Part shown: positions 6,921-19,000 of the stretch, one piece after another | Position numbering within the stretch: position 1 is the first letter of the stretch | How the letters are laid out: every line of letters starts with the position of its first letter | Assembly (NCBI GenBank): GCA_025765615.1 | Contig: JAIVFJ010000447.1 | Span: 1-40,018, forward strand | Direction: 5' to 3' | DNA from: Zopfochytrium polystomum | Taxonomy: Eukaryota; Chytridiomycota; Chytridiomycetes; Chytridiales; Chytridiaceae | Length of the DNA stretch: 40,018 bases | Program-made: the position numbers and the translations under genes | Notes under the pieces: model-generated | What the model was told of the DNA's origin: nothing | The model's input: only the letters and a program-made list of their open reading frames with translations | The model's database searches: none

Positions 6921-8516
6921 CAGAGTCCAAGCCGAATGCGTGTATAACGCGCTTCGAGACGGGTGGATAATCCTCACAATTATCAGTGAAAAAGTGGGTA
7001 TACACTCTTTTATTTGAGGTCACAGGCTTGACGGCCTGTCGTCCTCACAACCTCCCCAAAGCAAAGTCCTGTCTGAAGCAGTTTGCATTGTTCAGATAGG
7101 CAAAACAGGAAAACTGGTCAAACTCCCTGCAGGAGTATAAATTGGGCAGAGTTTTCTCATTGAAAAAGGCACTCTCACTCCAATTTGCCAGTCCCTGTCT
7201 AAAAACAAGCTCTCTTTACCCACTTGCCCTTGGTCGCTTGCTACGCTTGCTCCCTTGTACAAGTTCTCAATTGAAGCCTCGGTTCCTCGGCCCTTCAACC
7301 TTCTTGCAACGCTGCCTCCACTCACAACGTCGCCTTCTTCACTGCAACTTCAACAGGACCCAAACTACCTTGTTTGTCCCTCACTTCTTCAGCCCCTTAC
7401 CAGAGTTGTCACTCACACCAGCACCAATGTTCTTAGGCAGGACTGACTGGTAAGCAGCAAGAGGCACAAAGCAGACCTGAACCCATTGTGACTGTCAGCT
7501 ATTGTTCTCACGATGCCCATGGGAGAGCAAGCCACCGCCAATGCAGACCCAGGCCCTGGCTTGCCGTGTTGACAATACTCTGACTATTAAGTGGAACAGA
7601 AAACCTGTGTTAACAGTTTTCCTCCTCCTCTGCTCAAGCAGAAGGAGAGGTTTTTACCCTGTGCCAGTCACACTTGCCTAGCAACTATTATAGTGTGCAT
7701 ATCATCAATATGTATCAATTATTCATTAGAGAGTTTTTTCTCTTTCTCCCAGTTAGGGAGAAGGACCACCCACAAGCACACATCTCCACTTCATTCCCTC
7801 CTTCCACTCACCCACTCAGAGTAGACTGTTTACAAGGTGTGATAGAAACTTTTCAGCTCCTCAGGAGCTCAAAAGTCAATTAGAGAAACATCCACACATG
7901 GTACTGAAAGAAGGAGGGTCGCAGTTGGCACCACTGTTAGTTTTTTTTTTTTTTTTTTTTAAATCGTTTTTTGGAATCAACAACAGCTGACGATTCACTG
8001 AAAGAAGCTCCAGTGTGAAGGCTGGCAGTCACAACCCCTTTAGAGCAATAGTTCTGTGGATGGACAACAAAAAACACTGCTGACGGACCGTAGTACTAAA
8101 AGGGTTAAAAATTTGGTTTTTTTTTTTTAATTTTTTTTTAAGGGTTGGCTTTGCTTTGTGCACTAATAACACAATTTTGAGGCAGAGGGACTAGTGGGCA
8201 CGGACGCGGGCTGAGTGAGAAGGCACAACGAAACGTGTGCTACCATTTCCAACTCTTTTCTTCATATTTGCCTGGCTCTGGGTTGGTTGTGGGGTAAGGC
8301 CAAGTCGCATCTGCACTTTCGGGCAGCCCAGGCATCCACAGACACCAAGACACCGAGACACGGGGGTGGGCCCGATTGCGGATATCCCCCCCGGGACCAA
8401 GCCTGTGGGTTGCGCCTGAATGAAGGAATCACTCGGGATCCGCTGCTAAGACCCTGGTTCAACATCTATGCGACGGCCGCGGCCGATGGGGCCCGAAACG
8501 GCTGAGCACAACTATA

Positions 8517-8960
8517 ATGTGTGCGGAAACCCTCCTCGCCCTTCTGGCGGTCCTCGCCCGCGCCGCCGCCGCAGTCGAACCAACCTCAGAAACAGCCGCG
8601 CCGCGCCTCTACCGGCGCACCCCCGGCGGCACCGCCGTAGGCCGGCAGAAGCCTGTCGCCGGCACCGTCGTTGCCAGCCGCGCAAGATCTGGCGCCAAGA
8701 CCCCCGCCCCTCAAGTCATTCTGCCCGGCTGGGGCGGCGGCAGCCGCTCTAAGGGCTTCGCCAGGCCGGACAGCGTAACGCACATCACTATAGGTAGTGC
8801 CCGGCCGGTGGTGTCTGCCAAAGCGGGTGGAATCAATGTAGCAAACTCCATGAAACCTGTAATGATGCCGCTTAATGCGGCCGGCGTCGGCGGCGGCGGT
8901 CGTGGAGCGACGCTGGCGACGACAAGAACGACGACAGCGAGGTCCTCGAGGAAGAAGTGA
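8517..8960 (+). CDS. Possible small secreted protein
   Basis: A 147-residue open frame, function unknown. The N-terminus (MCAETLLALLAVLARAAAAV) looks like a signal peptide: short polar start, leucine/alanine core and small residues before a likely cleavage point. The rest is low complexity, with a GWGGGSRS segment and a basic, threonine/serine-rich end. It has no cysteines beyond residue 2, so it is not a cysteine-rich effector. The GC-rich context makes chance open frames common, and no homologue is recognised. No intron is needed. Confidence 0.35.
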   Translation: MCAETLLALLAVLARAAAAVEPTSETAAPRLYRRTPGGTAVGRQKPVAGTVVASRARSGAKTPAPQVILPGWGGGSRSKGFARPDSVTHITIGSARPVVSAKAGGINVANSMKPVMMPLNAAGVGGGGRGATLATTRTTTARSSRKK

Positions 8961-9482
8961 AAGATGGGGAACTGTTGTGTTTTTTTTTTTATGTTTTTTT
9001 CTTCTTTTTTTTTTAGTTTGTTCTGGCAAACTCATGCCGGTAGAGAGAAAAGTGCCCCAGCCGCGCTCGCTATCGTTCTTTGTTGCAATTATTTCTTACG
9101 CGCTATCCCCTTCCCTCAATCTTCTTTCATTCTCTTCTTTCTCTATCTCGTTTCCACAGTGACTTTAAGCAGCATGTACTTTTCTAGCCGACCTGTGAGA
9201 ACGCCGTTTATAAGAAACGAAGCACATAAAATGGATGAAGTAGGAACTTGCCAGGAAACCTCTGGCCCCGCCGTGAATAGCGGTGAAGGGGATCAGGCGG
9301 TCCGTTTGCTCCAACACACGGTCATTATTGTAGCATCTGCTGGTAATCTGCGATTGCCATGCAGTCAGTGTCGCTTAGAGGAACTGGGCCGCGTCAAAGT
9401 GCCGCCACTGCCATTAAGCCTCAACCGTTTCCTCGGTTCGTTTTCTCGACGGCAAGCTTGCCGAAATTCAATACATACATGG

Positions 9483-9550
9483 AGCACACGCGCACACACA
9501 CGCATACACGCACACACGCACACGCAGACACGCACACACACGCGCGCGAG
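9483..9550. repeat. CA-rich microsatellite
   Basis: Mostly ACAC with interspersed CG steps, ending in CGCGCGCG. Confidence 0.8.
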
Positions 9551-9736
9551 CCTGCGCGATCGCCTTGCGGATGTCGATGCTGGGTGCTAGGGTATGAGTG
9601 CAGGGGAGACTCTGGCTCTTGCCGTCCATGCACCCGGGCTCGCCTTTTTGGCAAAGCACAGCGAGTGTGCTGCGCTAAACTAGGAAGTTGGGATGCTGGC
9701 CAAACTCTTGCAGGGGTGGTTTTCCTCTTGAGCCCG

Positions 9737-9850
9737 GCAGCCCCACGTGATTGTGCCGTCCTTGTTTTAGGAAGGATTTGCGCATCGACGAAGCGAAATC
9801 TTTGGTTGGGGGGCGAAGGTCGACGAGACGCCGCGCAACAACGCTGACAG
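9737..9850 (+). repeat. Diverged direct repeat, copy 1
   Basis: Shares TGTGCCGTCCT and AAGGATTTGCGCA, plus partly matching sequence between and after them, with 10102-10210. Confidence 0.5.
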
Positions 9851-10101
9851 CAAGGCGAGCAAGATGTCTGACTATTCCCACGCTCTGGGGTGAGGATTCA
9901 ATAAAGAAACCCTGGCCATTCAAAACACTCTTATTGTTATTATTTTTGTTCGTTAACTTCCACACGAGATACAATTTCGAAGTAGTGAAGGCCGCGAGAA
10001 CGCATGCGAAAGAGGGACTTGGCTGACGGCGGAGCGTGAGAGCAGGGAGGAGAAATGGATTGGAGGAACAATAAAACGTGCTCATTGATAAATTTCCCCT
10101 T

Positions 10102-10210
10102 CAGCCCTGCCCAATGACTGTGCCGTCCTCTTTCAGAAAGGATTTGCGCAACTGCGATGCAAATAGTTTGCGGCGGACGAAAGCGCGACGGGGGTGGCGA
10201 GAGCGAGCCG
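10102..10210 (+). repeat. Diverged direct repeat, copy 2
   Basis: Second copy of the 9737-9850 unit, about 365 bp downstream. Neither copy has a coding frame. Confidence 0.5.
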
Positions 10211-10211
10211 C

Positions 10212-10246
10212 GAACAACCGTTACAACCGTTACAACCGTTACAGCC
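10212..10246. repeat. 10-bp tandem (CGTTACAAC-type)
   Basis: About 3.5 units of ACAACCGTT. Each unit contains AACCGTT, which resembles a Myb-type binding core (YAACNG). No regulatory role is shown. Confidence 0.6.
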
Positions 10247-10402
10247 GTGCTCGGCCGACGGTCTCATTTTTGCAGACACTTTTTTTGTTCCCTTTGGTTT
10301 TGTTGGAAGACTGACTCTGCGAAACACGCGGCAGGCCTTGCGCCAGCAACGAAGGGTACGTGGCACAAGAGGCCCCTATTTATCCTCCTGCAACTGCATC
10401 TT

Positions 10403-10472
10403 TCTTGCTCTCGCCCTCTCTCTCGCTCTCTCTCTCTCGCGCTCTCTCTCTTGCTCTCTCTCTTGCTCTATC
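10403..10472. repeat. CT-rich microsatellite
   Basis: Imperfect CTCTCTCTC tract with TCTTGCTC interruptions. Confidence 0.8.
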
Positions 10473-10805
10473 CCAGCTCCCCTCCTCCTCTCGCGTTTCG
10501 TTCTTTTTTTTTAAAAGAGAATTGACGGGTGCGGCAAATAGCGTTGTTACCGTCGCAAAACACGTACCGTTTTTCTTTTTCGGGAATAAGGCCCGAACGC
10601 ACAAGCTCGATCCATCTGGTTGTCTGAAACAGTATGCTTTGCGTGTTGTGGCGTTGGACCTGAAGTTTCTTAAATATGAGCTTCGTTAACAGGACGGCTC
10701 GCCGAATAATAATGAGGCGATGAGGGACGTGAATCTCCTCCCTGCCTTGTCACGAACTGACACAGGCCACTGACAAGGAAATCCTGACAAGGGCCGCCCC
10801 ACAGG

Positions 10806-11758
10806 ATGTCAGACCTTCAACGGTGGGCGCATCTTCGGCTCGCACCGCCGCCGCCTCGCCCGCCCCCGTGGGCGACGACCAAAACGACGACGACGGCAAC
10901 GACAACGACAACGACAACCACCACCGCCACCGCGGAGCAGCAGTTCACTTCCACCACCGCCGCCGCCGCTTCTTTTGCAAACCCCCGTGATCGCCACGAC
11001 GGCAACGCCGGCTGGGGCGGGGGCGGCGCCGCCGACGATGAGGAAGTGCGGGCCGGCGCCCTGCGTCGCCTGCTGGAGCAGAACTGGGGTCTCGACGAGG
11101 CGGAAGACGGCGGCGGCAATGACGACGACGCGATGAGCGAGGTGGCGGACGATGCGGGTGAGCTTTTCGGAATAAGGAGACCCCCCCTAACACACGTTCG
11201 CCGCCGCGGCAGGTCAGGACTCGTTCCTGTTTCGGCTGTTTGCCGACGACGACGCCCCCGCGCGCGTCAAAATGGTCGAGGACGATGGCGCTGGGAGACG
11301 GCGTCACGTTGTGATCGAGTTCGATAGGTACAAATGCGCTCGTAGACGACGCCATGCAGCGAACTAACCATCATACAAGCGACGAAGAGGCCGAGCGGCA
11401 AAGGCGCTTTGCGCTGGTCGCGGTGACGGCGAAACGCGTGAGGCGGGAGGCAAAGATTCAATATGTAAGCTGGGTTGATGCGAGCGAATTTCTGGTATAT
11501 CAATGACGCTCAAAAAAAAAAAAAAAAAAACAGGCAGACCGTTGGAAGCACCGAATCATCCACGTCCCGCTCGACCCACCCACCGCAACACCCGACCAGC
11601 CCTCCCCCAGCCGCCGCCGCGAGCGGGTCCCCGCAAAACCCGCAAAACCGCCCCCACCGCCCCCACCGCCAAAGCCCGCGACGGGATCCGGCCACTCCCG
11701 CCTCAGCAAGCGCCAGCGCCTCGCCCTCCTCCGCCGCCGCCCGTCTCGCCGCTGCTGA
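10806..11758 (+). CDS. Unknown conserved-looking fungal protein, four exons
   Basis: Exons 10806-11157, 11213-11327, 11380-11464 and 11534-11758 join in phase. Introns are GTGAGC..CAG (55 nt), GTACAA..AAG with a CTAAC branch site (52 nt) and GTAAGC..CAG (69 nt). The product has a low-complexity Pro/Thr-rich start, an acidic LEQNWGLDEAEDGG region, then a DSFLFRLFADDD block, RRRHVVIEFDR, QRRFALVAVTAKRV and DRWKHRIIHVPLD, with a basic tail near SKRQRLALLRRR. This order (FRLF block, VTxxxV block, IIHVP block, basic end) reminds me of a fungal family of unknown function (DUF2011-type), but I cannot verify that. The third intron has a 19-A run directly before its CAG. No function is assigned. Confidence 0.6.
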
Positions 11759-12559
11759 ACCCCCCGCCCCCGCCTCCAAACCCTCCCGCGGCGGCGGCCC
11801 CCTCTCCCGCTCCAACAACATCCGCAAAGCCAGACGACCCGCCGCCCCCAGAAACCCGTCCCGTTTCGCCGCCAACCTACCCGTGGCTGTGGACCGCCAC
11901 CGCCGCCGCCGTCGCCGCCGCGGAAAAGCCGTTCCAGTACCGCGCAGCCGCCGCCGCCGCCGCAGCACGGGACGAACCGGACTGGTGGAACCCGTTACCG
12001 CCACCGCCCCCCGCCACGCGCGTTCCCCGCCGCCGGCAAGTCCGGCCAAAGACTTTACCCGCCCGTGCCGTCGCAACAAGCACTGTTTGCACTCTGGCTC
12101 GGCGTCAAGCGCGTCGTGCGCGGAAGGACTCCCGCCCCACCGCCGCTGCCGTTGCCGCCAGCGAACCGCCGCGGCGGAGGACGCGGGTTCCGCGGTGGAC
12201 GTGGGTTTGCCCGCGGAAGGGGGTTTTACCCGCCGGCCGTGGGCTTTCCGCCGGCCGTGGCTTCCCCGCCCCGCGGAGGCGGTGCCGGCTTTGGCGCAGG
12301 CGGCGGGGGCGGCAGGGGCGGCTTTGGCGGCCGCGGCCGCGCCGCGCGGCCGTTTGGCCCGCGGGGCGGTGGCTTTGGCGGCGGGTTTGCCTTCCGCGGC
12401 CGAGGCGGTGGCGGAGGGGGAGGAGGACGGGGCGGAGGTGGTGCTTGGCGCGCCGCCAGCGGCCCAAACGCCGGACCGATCGCGGCGCGTCGCGAGGCGG
12501 GGCCGTCGGGGCCGTCGGCGCGGGGCGGTGGTCGTGGGAGCGCGGCGATGAGAAAGTGA
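11759..12559 (+). CDS. RGG/RG-rich open frame, gene structure unresolved
   Basis: In the frame of the last exon of the preceding gene, sequence is open again from 11759 to the stop at 12557-12559, with an ATG at 12065. The part after 12170 encodes a glycine/arginine-rich run with RGGRGFARGRGFY-type repeats typical of RNA-binding RGG boxes. It could be a separate gene (start 12065), or the C-terminus of the preceding gene if a further intron removes the stop at 11756-11758. All three plus frames are long and open here because of GC content, so the frame choice rests on the RGG repeat only. Confidence 0.35.
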   Translation, partial: TPRPRLQTLPRRRPPLPLQQHPQSQTTRRPQKPVPFRRQPTRGCGPPPPPPSPPRKSRSSTAQPPPPPQHGTNRTGGTRYRHRPPPRAFPAAGKSGQRLYPPVPSQQALFALWLGVKRVVRGRTPAPPPLPLPPANRRGGGRGFRGGRGFARGRGFYPPAVGFPPAVASPPRGGGAGFGAGGGGGRGGFGGRGRAARPFGPRGGGFGGGFAFRGRGGGGGGGGRGGGGAWRAASGPNAGPIAARREAGPSGPSARGGGRGSAAMRK

Positions 12560-13062
12560 TGGGAAAGTGGGGACGTTGTCGTTGCGGCAGGCCTTCCCTC
12601 CTTTTCTCTGTTCTTCGGGAGTTTGGGCGGGTTGGGGGGTCGCCTTGTTTACGGGGGGGGTAAAGCCTGAAACCGTCCCCTAATGTGAGGAAGAAAACTG
12701 AGGTTTAGGGGGTGTTTCCTCAGACTCAAATTGGAACCGGCCGATGCCACAACCGCGACACTCTTGCCACTTGCGCATTCTTTTTGTTTCGACTAACGTG
12801 GTGGTGAGGGCACTTGCACTACGGACACAAGCGGTGTAGTGAGCGCAAGGACCAGCTCGTATTTCCAAATGCCAGCGCACGCAATGCCGCCTGCCGCCCT
12901 TTTCCCGCCAAAAAAAAGAGGGCCTTTATTACACAAGTACAATAATACAAATCAAAAACCGGAAACAAAAGGGGAAAAAAGCGAGAAAAGTGGTCCCGCG
13001 CGGAAAAAAAAAAAAAAAAAAAAAAAAAAAGGCCACCCCCGACCAACACCACCAACGCCTTC
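12560..13062. other. Intergenic between convergent genes
   Basis: No gene seen. A 27-nt A run (13004-13030) lies about 30 bp beyond the stop codon of the minus-strand NTO1-like gene, so it reads as poly-T in that transcript's 3' region. Confidence 0.5.
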
Positions 13063-16000
13063 TCAATACCGCAACGTCATCCACCCCTTCACCCCCCTCA
13101 CCACGAGCGTGTCCGGCCGCAGCTCCAGCACCACCTCGTGCAGCGCCGGGCTCAGCTCAAAGTCCACGTTCGCGCGCTCGTGGTACGGGCCAAAGAGCCC
13201 GCGCTTCTCCGTGATGCGGGTGCTGCGGCGGCGAAGCAGGGAGCCGGCTGGCGGTGGGGGAGTGGATGTGCGGGCGCCGGAGAGGGAGGTGGTGGAGGGG
13301 ACGGTTGGAGTGGAGGGCGTTGAGCCGGCGCGGCGGAGGCGGGTGGGGGCGTTTGTGGTAGAAGACGACGGTGGTGGCGGCGGGGAGGCCGGGGATGGGC
13401 GTGCGCCGCCTGCGGCGGCGGCGGCGACCGAGGCGCGACGGCGAAGGGCGGCGGCGGCGCGCCGGGCGGCGCCACGGTCGTGGTAGTCGGCGTCGTCGGC
13501 GTCGTCGTCCTCGTCGTCTTCCTCCTCCTCGTCGTCGTCCACAGCGTCGTCTTCGTCGTCGTCGTGGTAGGTGGCGGCGGCGCGGTCCATACCGTCGCCA
13601 TCGCCGCCTTCGCCGTCCCCACTCTTGACCGCGCCGTCTGCCGCATCGCCGTCCCCCTCCTCCCCTTCCTCGGCCCTTTTAAACCGCTTCGACCTCCGCC
13701 CCTCGGTCTCCTCCCCGGGCGCCGGTGCTGCCGTAACCGCGGCCTCATCCGCCTCCGCAGCCGCCCTCCGCGCCTTCGTCGGTGGCGGCGGCGGCGGCAG
13801 CGGCAATGTCGCTGTCGTCGTCATTGCTTCGCTCAGCGACTCGCCGGTCCGCCGCCGCTTCCCGAGCGGCGCCGGGCCGGCCATTGTGATCAGCGCGTCG
13901 AGCTCGTACTCGTACTTGCGCTTGCGCGCTCGAGTGGGCTGTCGAGCCGGCGGCGGAGTGGGCGGCGGTGGCAGCGGTGCCAGTGGCGGCGGCGTTGGCC
14001 GTGCCGCCTGAGGCGGTGGCGGTGGGTCGGTGGGCGGGATGCCCTCTGGGACCGGCGTGGCGGCGAAGGCGGGCGCTGCGGGGGGGACGGCCGCGGCGGC
14101 GGCGAAAGAGCGATCGGGCGAAGTAGGAGGAGGAAGAGGAGCCGCGTCGGGTTCCGTTGGCGGCGTTGTGTCGAACGCCTCGGTCGCGGCTTCGATCTCA
14201 AGGGCGGTGGGCGGTTCCGGGGTGGCCAAAAGGTCGGGGAGCGCGGCGTCGCCAGAAGACGGCGCTGCGTCGTCTAGGTCGACTTCTCCGTTTTGAGAGA
14301 GTGCTGTGCTGTTGGCGAAAGCGGCGGGATCGCAGGAAGCTGGCCGGTTGTGAGGGGTAAAATGCTTGTCTGGTTCCACTGACTGGCGCGAGGCTTCAGG
14401 CAATGACGGTTGGCTTGGCAGGCGTTGGTCTGCAGGGATATCTGTTCCATCAGAGGAGAGCCTGTCCACTTGCGGAACCATTGGAGCGAAGTCGATTGCT
14501 GGGGCCGCCGGCCGTGCCTGTTCGGCGCTAGTAGCAGACCCCATCGTTGTGTCTTCATTCTCCGCCTCAAACGTGCCATCGTCAGAAAGCGACCGCAAGG
14601 AACGCTTCCTCGGTGAGCTAGGCTCCGCGTCTGAAGTAGCATGCTTGGAACCGTTCAGCCGTCGACCTCCCCGAGACGGGCTCTTGAGCGGTGGCAAGAC
14701 CTCCGCGAGCTGGGACCCGTCCTCATTGGAAGACTTGCCCATGCGCACGCTGCGGCTGCGGAGCAGTTTGACGGTCGGCTCGGCCGCCGCCTCCTCTGCC
14801 TCCTGCAGGGCCTTTGCGATTTCCTCGTCGCCTGGCGGCGGCGGCTTCTGGATTGGCGGCGTGCCGGGAGCCACGACGGGGCAGTCGCCATTCTCGCGCG
14901 AATAGGGTTCTGGCGTTGCCTGCGACACCTGCACGGCCTTTTCCGGGCTCGGAGACGGCGTGCGAATCGCATCTCTGACGGCATCCTTCGATGGCTCGGT
15001 CGAGGTGGACGTGTCGTATCGGTCGGGATCGCCGTCAAGCTCCTCCGCCGCGTCCTCCCACGGCGCTTCTGGTGACGGGTTGCGCGAGTCGTCGGGAGCT
15101 GAGGTGTCCATTGGCGCTCCGTCGCTCTCTTTCAACATCGCCTCTTCATGATCGTCTTCCGCTCTGTCGATTTCCATTTCATCCCGCAGATCAAGAGCCG
15201 GCTCTGAAGGTCCGTCGGGGCAAACTTCGAATGACGCAGGAGCGTCCGCGTCTTCGGGTAGCTCTGCCTCCGGCGCGGTCATCGGCGGATCCTCTGGGGA
15301 CGACTCGTCGTGGAATTCTTCAACAGCCGATTCTGCCGCAACCTGCTTCCCGACAGAGTCCTTGAACCTCGTGTTCGACATGTTCGCAGTTTCATACGCA
15401 AGGTCCTCCCCAAAACAGACTGCAGAAGTCGGCGCCGCCTCGGCTGCGGCATCCGCACGCGCCACCGTGGTGTCCAAGGAAAGTCCCTTCCCCGGGTCCG
15501 CGGGCGCTTTTTCTGCGGTTCCATCAAGTGCTATGCCTTCATTGTCAACTTCCACAGCTTCAAGAGTGTGGACAGGCCCCGCACCGGAGCTGGACGACGA
15601 AGGAGTCCAGTACGAGAAGAGCTCTCGCGGCACCGGCAAATTGAGCACGCCGCAGTCGTTGGCGAGGGGAAGGCTTTCAAACTGCGATGCGACGGTCTCC
15701 AAATATGCCCGCGACTTCATTCGCAGTTTCGGCGCGGCCCGGCCCCACGGTGTGTCGGGTTGGTTGTAGATCAGAGCATTCGAGCAGATGAGCTCGATGT
15801 CGGCCTGTTGTTGAACGTCAGGTTTCGTTCGACAGAACTGACAAATAACTACTTACAGTGAATTCGACGAGAGAACGGTACTCGTTTCTTTCCAGCTTTT
15901 CGCTCATTGTTTGAAAGTCCATCGGATGGTCGATAAAATTGAGGTAGTCCGTGACTTCGTTCACATCCACCGGCTCCGCAAATAACCCTTTTGGGTCAAA

Positions 16001-19000
16001 CCTGGAAATTTTTGGGCAGTAAGTATTTATTTGCGATCCAAAGTACCACTCAAATACCTTTTCACTGTCGCGAGAATAGGTCGCAAGAGATCCGTCAGAG
16101 GGTGGAGAAGTTTGTCCAGGTACTCCAGCTGAAGAGTAATCCGCTTCAGCTTGTCTTTCTCCCGTCGTTTGACAAGCTCAGCAAGCATCCGCACTCTCTC
16201 GAGATCGCGCCGGATGTGTCGGAGTATTTCGTATTTCTGCTTCTTGATGTTCTCGTCTTCCTGAACGGCAGAGCTGACGGCGGTCCATGGCTGTGAATGT
16301 CAAACCAAACTTTGATCAGAAAAAATGCGCATCGGGGAAAAGATAATCGAACCTCAAGGTGCAGTCGTTTCAGCAGCGGCGCGCCGCGCCGTGCCTCTCG
16401 CTTCAGGGACCAGTACTTGCACACTCGTTCGATAAACTGGTTCTTTTTCCGAATCTGGCCGCGCACCGCCTCGCTAATCTTGACAAAAATGTCCTTTGTG
16501 ATGACGGGCGCCATCAGGAGCGACCGCGTGTGCGCCAGCGTTGCCGCCTTTTCGGCCTCCTCGGCCGCAGCCTCCGCGTCGTCCTCCTCGTCCGCCGAAT
16601 CGACCACGTTGACGACGGCTGAGGCCCGCCGCCGCCCGGCCTTCCGCGCGCCCGCCGCGACCGCGTCCGACGCGTCCGACGACACGCTCATGCGCCGCCC
16701 CGCCGGCTCCGTCGACGCGGACCTGTCGCGGCCGCCGGGCCCCGAGCTTTGGCTGCGCCGCCGCCCTCGCTTGCGCGAGGACGTCGCCTTTGCCGGTCCG
16801 ACAGAGTGCGCAAACGCGTCGTCGACCTGGTTGTCGTCGTCCGATTGCTGCGTTTGGCTTTTGGTGCGCTTGGTCGGACGACTCTTGCCCGTGTGCGGGA
16901 GGGTCTCTGCTAGTTTTGCGCGAAATGCTTCAATTGCGCGCTCGACTTCGTCGCGGGGCGTGTGGTCTTTCTGTAGACAGAAGAAAAAGTGGCGGTCAGC
17001 AAAGTACGTAGCGAGTACAAGCATTCCACTCACGGGTTGTGTTTATCGCAGTAGGAACGCATCGCGACATCCTCGGCTGCCGCAGAGAGCACTCGCATCT
17101 TCATAAACAGACCCACTTTCCGAGCGCAAGTGACGTGATAGGCGGTGTAGCAATTCTTGGAACAGCACTGTATGCAAGCACCGACTTTTAATCTGCAAAT
17201 AAAGCATTGCTAGACAGAGAAAAAAAGGCTTAGAAGAAAGAATCGCCCAATTGAAGCCGTTACTCACCAGCTTCCAACGGCTGTCCGGTAGCGCGTCGAC
17301 CTCGATGGGCTCCATGTAAACGGTGTTTGAGAAGCGAGCCTCAGGGATCCATTGTGCGCAAACCACATGTGCCCATTTACTTGTCGTAGTCTGCTTGAAA
17401 GCTCCCCCCGTATTTGGGCAAAATATGCATGACTAATTTTTTTTTTTTTTTTTTTGAAATCACAATCAATATTCAAACGAGACAAGAATCGAATGGTTCA
17501 CTTACGACAGTCGCCTCAGGTCGCAACATACACTTTCGACACAGCCACTGACCCTCGGGTATGTACGGGACACCATAGCAGTCTTGGTGAACGCCGACAT
17601 TGCATCCATCGCAAAAAACGATTGCATTGCTGTTTTCGCATTCTCCATCGTTACAGATATTGCAAACCGAGTCCTCTGGACCTATGTCGTCTCTGGTGGG
17701 CTTTGGGAGATCTTTTGCCTTCGATGAAAAAAAAAGGTGGGGTGAGAAATGCCACGAGGCAGATGGAGGTTGACACTTACCACTGTAAACCATTCCTTTT
17801 CAAGACGATCCATTACAAACTCAAAAGCAAGCGGTGGAACGTCTCCATCGCCGTGTTTCCTGCGCTCGTCGTTCACTAATCGAAGCCAATGCATGTCTGT
17901 AGGTTTAAAACTGTTAAGTCCATTCTCTTCGCGGAAGTAGAAACAGTACCTTGCTCATCCATGTCATACTCAATTCGATCGTACAGCTCTGACTCAGTTG
18001 GTTCTGGTAGTTGATGTCAGTGAGAAACAGTTTCAACTTGTAAGGAAAAAAAACAAAAACTAACCGCAATAACGCGAGTAGTGTTTTTCCGGATACTCGA
18101 AAGTGGGTGTTTTAAACCCAGGAAATCCGTCTAGCGAAGGCAGCGGCGGAAAGCCGATCTCTTCAAAACGTTGCTTTGGGTATAGGTTTGAGAAAATGAT
18201 GGGGGATTCGGAATAGTCGAAGGAAAAGTAATGTCACGAAACGGGTCGGGGGGGAAATCGCTGCTGCTAGGTGCCATCGGCGAAACGTCAGCAAACTGTT
18301 CAATTTAAGAAAGAGGGGAAGGAGGGTCAAACCGAACCTGGCAGCCACAGGTGAGAACAGAATTTCGGCAAGGGACGATGTCGATTGAGTAATGTCGGAG
18401 ACGGTGCTGGAAGCTGTATCAGTCCGCGGCAAGGATCCATTCTGAAGTGTGACGCTGGAGTGGGCCATCGAGCCGTTGGGAGCAGGCGAAGCTACAACAG
18501 AAAGCCCAGTTGAAGCGGTGGATTGCAGCCTCGCATCAGTGGCCTGCCGTCCAGACGGCGTGGTAGATCGAGCGTTTCGAGGTGGCAAGCGCACCGGCTC
18601 GGCATCGACCGACGATGGTGGAGTTGGAGCCGAAGACGCCGGTGCCTTGTCGGAGTTTGTATCGGCGCTGGTCGGAGTCTCCACAATCCGCGGCACCGGT
18701 TTTCTGCATAACCTGAACGGCTTCGACGGATCCAGGTCGGGAAACAATTCAGTGAACGGCCGTTCCTCTAAGGGTATAGGGGGCGGTGGGGGTGTACTCC
18801 GTGGTGCTTCATCGGAGGAACCACCGTCGGATGCGAGAGAAGATCGGCGCGGTCTTGGTCTTTTTCGGGATGTATTTGATTTGGGTGTGGCCTTATTGGA
18901 GAGCGATTGGCGGCTGGTGGAGTCTCGTTCGAACCGGCTCCGAGTTCTCGAAGGCGGGTCGATCTCGAGGTTCGTTATTGTTTGGAGAGAGATCGCCTCG

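Larger units (their letters stand above)
4205..8200. other. Gene-poor, repeat-rich stretch
   Basis: No open frame here looks like a protein: candidates are short, low in recognisable motifs and scattered in all frames. The stretch holds foldback repeats (4531-4827), two tRNA-like sequences on the minus strand (about 5960-6050 and 6680-6748), AAT microsatellites (6803-6920), a TATA-like box at about 7136-7142 followed by a pyrimidine-rich segment that could be a decayed LTR, and T-runs (7941-7960 and about 8118-8140). CpG is scarce up to about 6660. Confidence 0.6.
8961..10805. other. Intergenic stretch with simple and direct repeats
   Basis: No gene seen. Contents: T-rich runs near 8979-9015, a CA/CG microsatellite (9483-9550), a diverged direct repeat (9737-9850 and 10102-10210), a 10-bp tandem (10212-10246) and a CT-rich microsatellite (10403-10472). 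Confidence 0.55.

Noticed and set aside
6900..7500. Solo LTR of a second retroelement (TATA-like box near 7136, pyrimidine-rich downstream part)
   Set aside because: No matching ends, partner LTR or target duplication could be found by eye.
11475..12663. Two long open frames in other phases over the RGG tract
   Set aside because: They arise from GC-rich sequence without stops; their products are Ala/Arg/Pro strings without domain features.
13371..14642. Plus-strand open frames opposite the NTO1-like last exon
   Set aside because: Antisense shadows of a long GC-rich exon whose minus-strand frame continues the bromodomain.
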